Origin: Polyporus tsugae
Taxonomy: Eukaryota > Basidiomycota > Agaricomycetes > Polyporales > Polyporaceae
Direction of reading: 5' to 3'
NCBI GenBank assembly: GCA_024305745.1
Contig: JAHRBS010000010.1
Coordinates: forward strand, 69,501 to 133,500
Length of the DNA: 64,000 bases
Numbering within the stretch: position 1 is the first letter of the stretch; each line of letters starts with the position of its first letter. Positions 58,460 through 64,000 of this stretch are shown here, piece by piece. The notes beneath the pieces are model-generated. The model was not told where the DNA came from and made no database searches. It saw only the letters and a program-made list of their open reading frames with translations. A program made the translations under genes and the position numbers.

Positions 58460-58785
58460 AGAGGCGGCGACGGCCCCGCGCGGAGTCGTCCCCCGAGTCG
58501 CGCAGGCCGCGGCCGTACCCCTCGCCGCGCGCGCGGCCGCACCGGCTCTCGTCCTCCTCCGCGGCGTCTGACGGCGGAGGGGAGAGCAGGGAGGGAAAGT
58601 GCGAGGTGCCCGGGTGCGGGTGCGGGGCGGGGCGGGGCGCTGGTGGGCGGCTGAGGCCTGCGTTCCAGGACCCGCGCGAGCGCGAGCACGGGAACGGGAA
58701 CGGGAACGGGAACGGGAACGGGCACGGGCACGGGCACGGGCACCCGGGGTGGACGGTCTTGGAGGACGACTCGGAGGACGGGTGA
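56605..58785 (+). CDS. two-finger C2H2 zinc-finger protein 2
   Basis: Three exons, 56605-56698, 56749-57597 and 57683-58785, all joins in frame, 681 residues. The N terminus has LPSLNELFP. A long Pro/Ser-rich region precedes finger 1 (CCPHCNKRFNRPSSL...H...H) and finger 2 (CAFPGCNRKFNVNSN...H...H). The intron between the fingers, in phase 1 after HTGAK, sits exactly as in the paralogue at 16.3 kb. After the fingers come a Ser/Pro-rich tail, a short acidic patch (YEYDDEDELE), and dipeptide runs TA, SG, GN and GH coded by pure 6-base repeats. A CEVPGCGCG...LRPAFQ motif is shared with protein 1. A sequence-specific nuclear regulator is expected, targets unknown. It is about twice as long as its paralogue, mainly in disordered regions. 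Confidence 0.85.
58346..58742. repeat. hexamer repeats inside second C2H2 gene
   Basis: Three in-frame hexamer arrays: ACCGCA units near 58,350-58,380, GGGTCG units near 58,430-58,458, and CGGGAA then CGGGCA units near 58,688-58,740. Length changes would alter dipeptide number without shifting frame. Confidence 0.85.
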
Positions 58786-58885
58786 GACGGTTTCAATTTG
58801 CGGCCGCCGTCCGTGCGCTTGGGGTGGTGTCGTACGGTGGGGCCTGGATTACGAGTCACTCGGACTGGGTGTCGGTTTGACGCTG

Positions 58886-58913
58886 TTTTCTGTTTTCTGT
58901 TTTCTGTTTTCTG
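58886..58913. repeat. TTTTCTG tandem repeat
   Basis: Four perfect copies about 100 bp after the stop of the C2H2 gene, probably in its 3' UTR. A shorter array of the same unit lies at about 59,248-59,270. Confidence 0.85.
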
Positions 58914-59381
58914 GCTTCTGCACTGGACGGTTGTTAGTTTGCCATTGGTGTGCAGATCCGAGTCGGTTAATGCTTTGCCTTAATGCTGGCCCGAGGGCCG
59001 CAATTATAGAGTACATACATACCAGTAGCCAGTAACCACCGGACTAGTACGTTTTAGCCGTGGATGTGTCTTATTGTGTCCGTCTCTCCCCGTCTCCCCT
59101 CGCCTCTCCGAGTCCATGCTATGCTCCTGTTGTCAGTCGTCCGACGTTATGTTTTTAGTCCATGCTTGTTTGTCGTTCCTGCTCGTCGCACGTCGTCGTC
59201 GCTCTCGCTGTCCTACGCTCTGTTATCCGCCCCCACTGCCAGTGGGGTCTGTTTTCTGTTTTCTGTTTTATGTTGTTGTCAGTCTGGTGTTCCCTACATA
59301 TCAACACGCGCATCCTACGTCCGTACCATGCACGCTCTCCGCTGTCGTTTCCACCCCACTTTTCAACGCAAAAGAAAAAAT
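58914..59381. other. 3' flank of C2H2 gene, no gene seen
   Basis: T-rich downstream sequence with the second TTTTCTG array. The reading frames here have no support. Confidence 0.4.
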
Positions 59382-60710
59382 TCATATCAGACCGCAGATC
59401 GTGCTGACTGTTGCTTGGATCCCCTCGACGAGTTTCGCATACATGAGGGCGCCGTGAAGAATGGACCGACTCACTTGCGGTGAGTGCGGATGCTTCACTT
59501 CGTTCGGCCATCCTAAGACCCTCCCCAGGTCATGGATTCTAGCACTGGCTCGCGGTCTACTGGGAGAGTCGGCGGTCGGTCTCACACGGACCCCGCGCGC
59601 CCCGGAAGTCTCGGGCATGACGATGCGTGTTGAATGCCTTATTTTCACATGCACCTGCACCCGGGGACGGTGGAGTCAGAGTCAGCGAGGTAAAGCGCGA
59701 ATGGCCCAACCTGGCGGTGTACTTACCCCCCGGCGGATCCCGGAACTTCTTCAACAGGATGTCGCACCCACCTAATAGACAGGTTACAACAGACGACCGA
59801 CGTGAAACGTAGACACGGAAAGGATCGGCGGCGTGGGTTCCTACTTGGAGGCCGCTCCCAGGCCCCCACGCGCATCATAGCACAGGAAGGCGTCCACCGT
59901 CCAACGGTAATAGCGCCGGAATTCGTTATTTGGCCCGTCCCATTTGGGTGTGCGTTGTACTCGTACTTGGATCCGTAGTACGCCCACCTCGTTGAGCGCG
60001 GACCTGAGGCTTGAAGGTCAGTATCTCCCACTCGGAGCACAGTCCAGAATGCCGGAATAGCCAGAGTACCGACCGGGATCACATCCTAGTACTACATATT
60101 TGCGATCGACGCGCCGCGCGAGGCGGCGGCCGTCGAGTATCACCGTGAGGGCATTCGAAAGTGGTGGGGGCCAGAATCGTGTTCCGACGGGGACACGGTA
60201 CGGTATTATTCGGGCTGATAAAGCCGTCTGAAACATCCCGGACTCTCGGCGTCAGCATTAATATAAATACTGTATCGCGCACATCGAAGGTGTGAGGCCC
60301 GGGCGCTACATACCTCAGATAGCTGGACGCCACCGTTGACGTCCGGCTCAGACGAGAGCACAATCGTACTCGGCGGGGGAACAGTGGTTGTAACCACCGA
60401 CTCCACGACAGGGGGGGGAGGAAGGTCTGTGTGAGTTTGTGGTGCCACAAAGGTGTCACTACTAACGACAACACGGTCGCGGTGCACGATCGCCGCGGGA
60501 ATGATCGAGATGTGATCGAGGCCATCGCCTCCTTTGTTCGACTGCGGCCCGGGGGAAGATTCGCCGCTTGTGCCACGTTCGTCTTTTGTTCTCGTTCGTT
60601 CATGGCAATGTCAGCGAATGGTGCGCCGAGACAGATCGCAGGAAGCTTGGGGAACAAGACGGGGAGATGGCGGCGTGTTTGGCGATGCGGGAACAACCAT
60701 CGGAGATTCT
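59382..60710 (-). CDS. putative multi-exon gene, unrecognised
   Basis: Minus-strand exon-like blocks. The first, down to a GAG|GTATGT donor near 60,315, reads HISIIPAAIVHRDRVVV and continues SDTFVAPQTHTDLPPPP. After an intron with a TGCTGAC branch site comes SGMFQTALSARIIPYRVPVG, then ALTVILDGRRLARRV (about 60,240-60,020). A later block reads CDILLKKFRDPPG before a GTAAGT donor near 59,727. After a GTGCAG acceptor comes VHVKIRHSTRIVMPETSGAR (about 59,655-59,560). The middle joins are unsure and I did not find the start. No family recognised. Splice signals and codon-like composition argue that something is coded here; it could also be a decayed gene. Confidence 0.35.
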
Positions 60711-60783
60711 AATTTCTGGCAGTGGGGACAGACACCTCACAGTGCGTGTGTTCAGCGCAGATGAACGTGGTATTGTCGTGTAA

Positions 60784-61499
60784 TTGACAAACTTACCAGA
60801 AGCTGAGATCTCCCTAGGCCATGTTCAGACTTGCTGGGAGATCAGAGCATGGCGGTTAGGACGTTCCATTTTTGCAACAAGCGAGCCTGGGGCATGCCAC
60901 GTGGGAAAATCTGAACCATCTGTGGTTGAGCCAACCATCTGTGCCGACTGTCGATCCTTGTGTCGAGATTTGGAGAGTCTAAGCAGCCAACTAATGGGCA
61001 GTGGAAAGACATGTTGGACCTGATCGTAACGGCCACCATGCTCGGCGTTCGGTAACACGTGGGAAGCGACGCGGTAATTGCCGGAAGGTTCAGGGGAATA
61101 GGCGCCTGGCCGAGGCTGGCAAGTTCAACTTCGGCTTTCGACTTCCCACTTCATAGCAGTGGAATCTACACACCCTCGGAGTCTACAGCTGCTTGTACAT
61201 GATCCACAGTCCGACTGGCACCGCTCGTCAACCCAGCTTTCGTATGTCCTCAGAGTCAGCCGAACCATCAAACAGGACCATCGTCTCAAACGTCATGCCA
61301 GGGACATCGATTAGCCAAAGCTATCACATTTTGGAGTCCTGCATCGGATAGTAGCTACTGATTGACCGCCACAAAAGTGGTTGTGTTTGGGGTTAGTTAG
61401 ACGGTGCTCTGGTACGTGTTACTTGAGGCTGCATCCGAGCGTTCTGCATATGACGGGCTTATCGCAGAGGAGAGCCAATGTTAACGACAAACGCGCATG
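60784..61499. other. intergenic, no gene seen
   Basis: About 700 bp before the inverted repeat copy. No frame of note, no motif. Confidence 0.4.
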
Positions 61500-64000
61500 A
61501 TGCTCCCCAATGAAATCCTACCGAAAGTGTCGATTATGGTGAGTTCCAGTGCATCCAATGTACATCTCATTCTCCTACGATACCCACGGACTTCAAGACT
61601 TCCTTCAAGGGTTTTTGTACCTATGCCGGCGCTGTACCGGGGACACCTTCATCGCCTTGATCGTATTCAACGTCAACACCTCGAGTCCACTGTGCAGAGG
61701 CGTTGCTCGGCCTCCGCACCTCTCATCGACGTCTTTGCTGCGTACGCTACGATCACGCACCTCTGTCTCGACCAGGTCGGTAACTATGGACACGAGATTT
61801 AGGTCTGTACATATACCCCAGTTACATTGCGCCTTGACGAACGTATTGCCAGTACATGATCTCGATGAAGACCGAACGAATCTGGGGGGTGAATATTCAC
61901 GCCGACCGGGGTGGTGATAGGGCCTTGCATGACTACGAGCGCAACCGAGACACCATCCTTGACCACAAATCGTGAACTTGGAGAACAATCTGGGAGAGTG
62001 CCATGCTGGAGATTTACGTCAAGTGAAAAGATCAGCGCACGTGAGTAAACCCTCAGGTCATCAGCAGAGCGGTGAGGTGCTGAACTTGCTTTCCGCGGTA
62101 GCATCGACATACTCAAACAGGGGACTGAGACTTTCAAGCCGTTCTCTACATCTCACGACATCTCGCTCGATCTCGGCCTGTACACGGTGCGCTTCCCTGA
62201 AGTCGATATCCTGGAGACGTGGGTAAGTTGTCATGGACGAATATAACACGATGAACACGCTGACCTCGTGTTCGGACGAGCTACTAGTCAGATAGTACCA
62301 CCCGGCTCGCCGTGATTAAGTTCTGCTCAGGCACAGCTCCTCCCTCCCGTCCCATTCACCCTAGTGCAATCGCGGACGCGACTGACGCCCCTCTGCGGCC
62401 ATCGACCACACGTCGGCCTCTCCATTCTCAGCATCGCGCCCGACCTGTCCACTTCCCAGCGATCAATTTCGAATTCGATTCATTCGTTTTTAGAGTTTGC
62501 GTCCATCCCGCCTATCATCCATGTCCGATCCCTGGTTGGCCCACACGACACGCCTTACCTCTCTATTGTAATTTGCCGTCCGAGCGGCGCTGGCCTGGAT
62601 TCGCGCTCATCTGTGCCTGCGCTCGTCCCGCATATCGCGACGGCGGCCGGCCCACACTCGTGCCAGCCAATCCGAATGTGGTCTCGGGACCCTGCGAGTG
62701 GGAGAGCGGCGGCCTGGGGCTTTATCCGCATACACAGATGGGTGGGAGACCATCTTCGACAGACTGGTCGCCTCGACGCTAGGCGATCCGCCCCGTCTCG
62801 TCAACCTCCCACGTCGGGCGTTGGTGGGTGGCGCGCGCCCACGAAAGTACAAGGACGCCTCCAGGCTCCAGTTGGATATGCGCGCCCCATGCCCATCACC
62901 GCACCATTGTGCCATGACCGTCCGCGCTATCCCGGGGGGGGGGGCGACGTTCCTCGCGATCGTGCCTAGAAGAGGACTGGGTCCGGGCTCCGGCTACACG
63001 ATCGCGGGGCGGCTGCTGCTCTAAGCAAGATCGGCACCTACCGCAGCACCATGGACACGCGCGCCACCTCGTCCTAGACTGGGAGCCCTGCTAGCACGGT
63101 GGGGGCGGATCGCGCCCGCGCTGTCTCGCACTGGTCATGCGGCCTCGCGACGTGAACGTGAACGTGTTGGCTCTCCCGGTCGCCCGCGGCGGGCCGCGGC
63201 GTGCACACTCTGGAATCTGGACGTCTACTTCCCTGCCGGCGTGCGATGAGAGGGGTCAACGGGCACGTTCCCGTCCCAGATGTACGCAGAGGCATAGATA
63301 GGCACGCTCGAGCCCGTCGGCCACAGCCGCGAGATGGACTGGTTGGCGGGGTGGGATGCTCGCGCCCGGGAGGATGCTGGGAAGATTCCGCCTATCAGGA
63401 TGGACGACGTCATCGAGGGATTCCAGCGTGGATGCGAGCCTGGGAATCGGATGAAAGGCTCGAGGGGAGGGGACACGCTAATGTTCTCGCGTGTCCTGGG
63501 TTATTGTTGTATACCCCCACACAGACAAGAGGAGTCCGGAGCGAGACGACCACTGGGGCACGGGCAGATCGCTCCTCGGCGACGGCTCAGCTCGTCACCC
63601 TCTCAACCTGGAGGATTCAGGTGCACTGGAGTGCGTGCGCTGGTGGGAACGCCGGGCACGGATGTGGCCAGCGAGGCATGCTGGGATACTCGGATAGAGC
63701 TGGGGGCACGCCGCGTGTCTGTGCGCGTGCCAATTGCAAGCGGGCTGCGGAAGTGAGTGAGAACTGGTTTGGGCGAGGATTGTCGCTGATCACTATCGTC
63801 ATCTGCATGCGCGCGTACGCACATGAACACTCGGCCTCGCTACATAGCGACCGGGCTACGCGCTGGGGATCCTCGTCTGCTTCTCCCGGTAGGTAAACGG
63901 CCCAGGACCTGGCCTGGAGCTGCGTCATCCACTCACGGTCAGTGTCCGCGACACTCTCCCTGTCCGGTACTTGCCCCCGAGTCCGTTTCCCAGACTTTCC
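61500..64000 (-). repeat. segmental duplication, copy 3, inverted and partial
   Basis: The reverse complement of 62,310-63,964 aligns with about 39,950-41,540 of copy 1 and 53,490-56,330 of copy 2. The reverse complement of about 61,600-62,000 aligns with 41,540-41,960. It continues past the window end. The stretch 62,000-62,300 has no match in the other copies and, on the minus strand, contains an exon-like frame (TTYPRLQDIDFREAHRVQAE) of unknown family. Confidence 0.75.

Noticed and set aside
57672..58743. Long alternative frames on both strands of the second C2H2 gene
   Set aside because: Shadows of a GC-rich exon with hexamer repeats; the zinc-finger frame is the real one.
1..64000. tRNA, rRNA or CRISPR features
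   Set aside because: No cloverleaf-like or rRNA-like stretch and no spaced direct-repeat array was recognised by eye; tRNA genes could be missed without a scan.

Overview
The window looks like genomic DNA of a filamentous basidiomycete (Agaricomycetes). Coding exons are GC-rich and cut by many 45-75 bp introns with GTRNGT donors and CTRAC-like branch sites. The gene families also fit: an Agaricomycete-type 'GDVGY' domain, a UROD/MetE-like methyltransferase, FNRPSSL-type C2H2 factors and a chromodomain Ty3/Gypsy retrotransposon. No rRNA, tRNA, CRISPR or prokaryotic operon was recognised. All identifications come from reading the sequence; no database search was run.

Layout. 1-2,614 (minus) and 7,701-10,295 (plus) are two divergent copies of one seven-exon gene, an uncharacterised N-terminal domain joined to WD40 repeats. 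Their WD40 exons are nearly identical, while their 5' exons and introns have diverged strongly. Between them, on the minus strand, are a CTF8-like cohesion gene (3,510-4,065) and a seven-exon MetE-like gene (4,444-6,039). 10,590-13,240 holds weak, probably broken F-box/LRR-like coding remnants. 16,256-17,457 is a four-exon two-finger C2H2 gene. 19,581-26,755 is a complete, apparently young chromodomain LTR retrotransposon: 194-bp LTRs with one mismatch, 5-bp TTCGT target duplication, self-priming PBS, two extra 5' ORFs, gag and pol.

From about 28.8 kb to 56.3 kb the sequence is two tandem, strongly diverged copies of a unit of about 13-14 kb. No convincing intact gene was seen there. The region is rich in G/C homopolymer runs and simple repeats, and copy 1 carries a short interstitial telomere-type motif. 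56,605-58,785 is a second, longer C2H2 gene, paralogous to the first. 59.4-60.7 kb holds exon-like pieces of an unrecognised minus-strand gene. 61.5-64.0 kb is a third, inverted, partial copy of the repeat unit that runs off the window.

How the parts relate. The CTF8-like protein would act in sister-chromatid cohesion, the MetE-like protein in methyl transfer, and the two C2H2 proteins in transcription. The WD40 pair resembles modular fungal recognition or scaffold proteins. There is no sign that these genes form one pathway; the region reads as a mosaic of housekeeping genes and fast-changing, duplicated, repeat-rich DNA.
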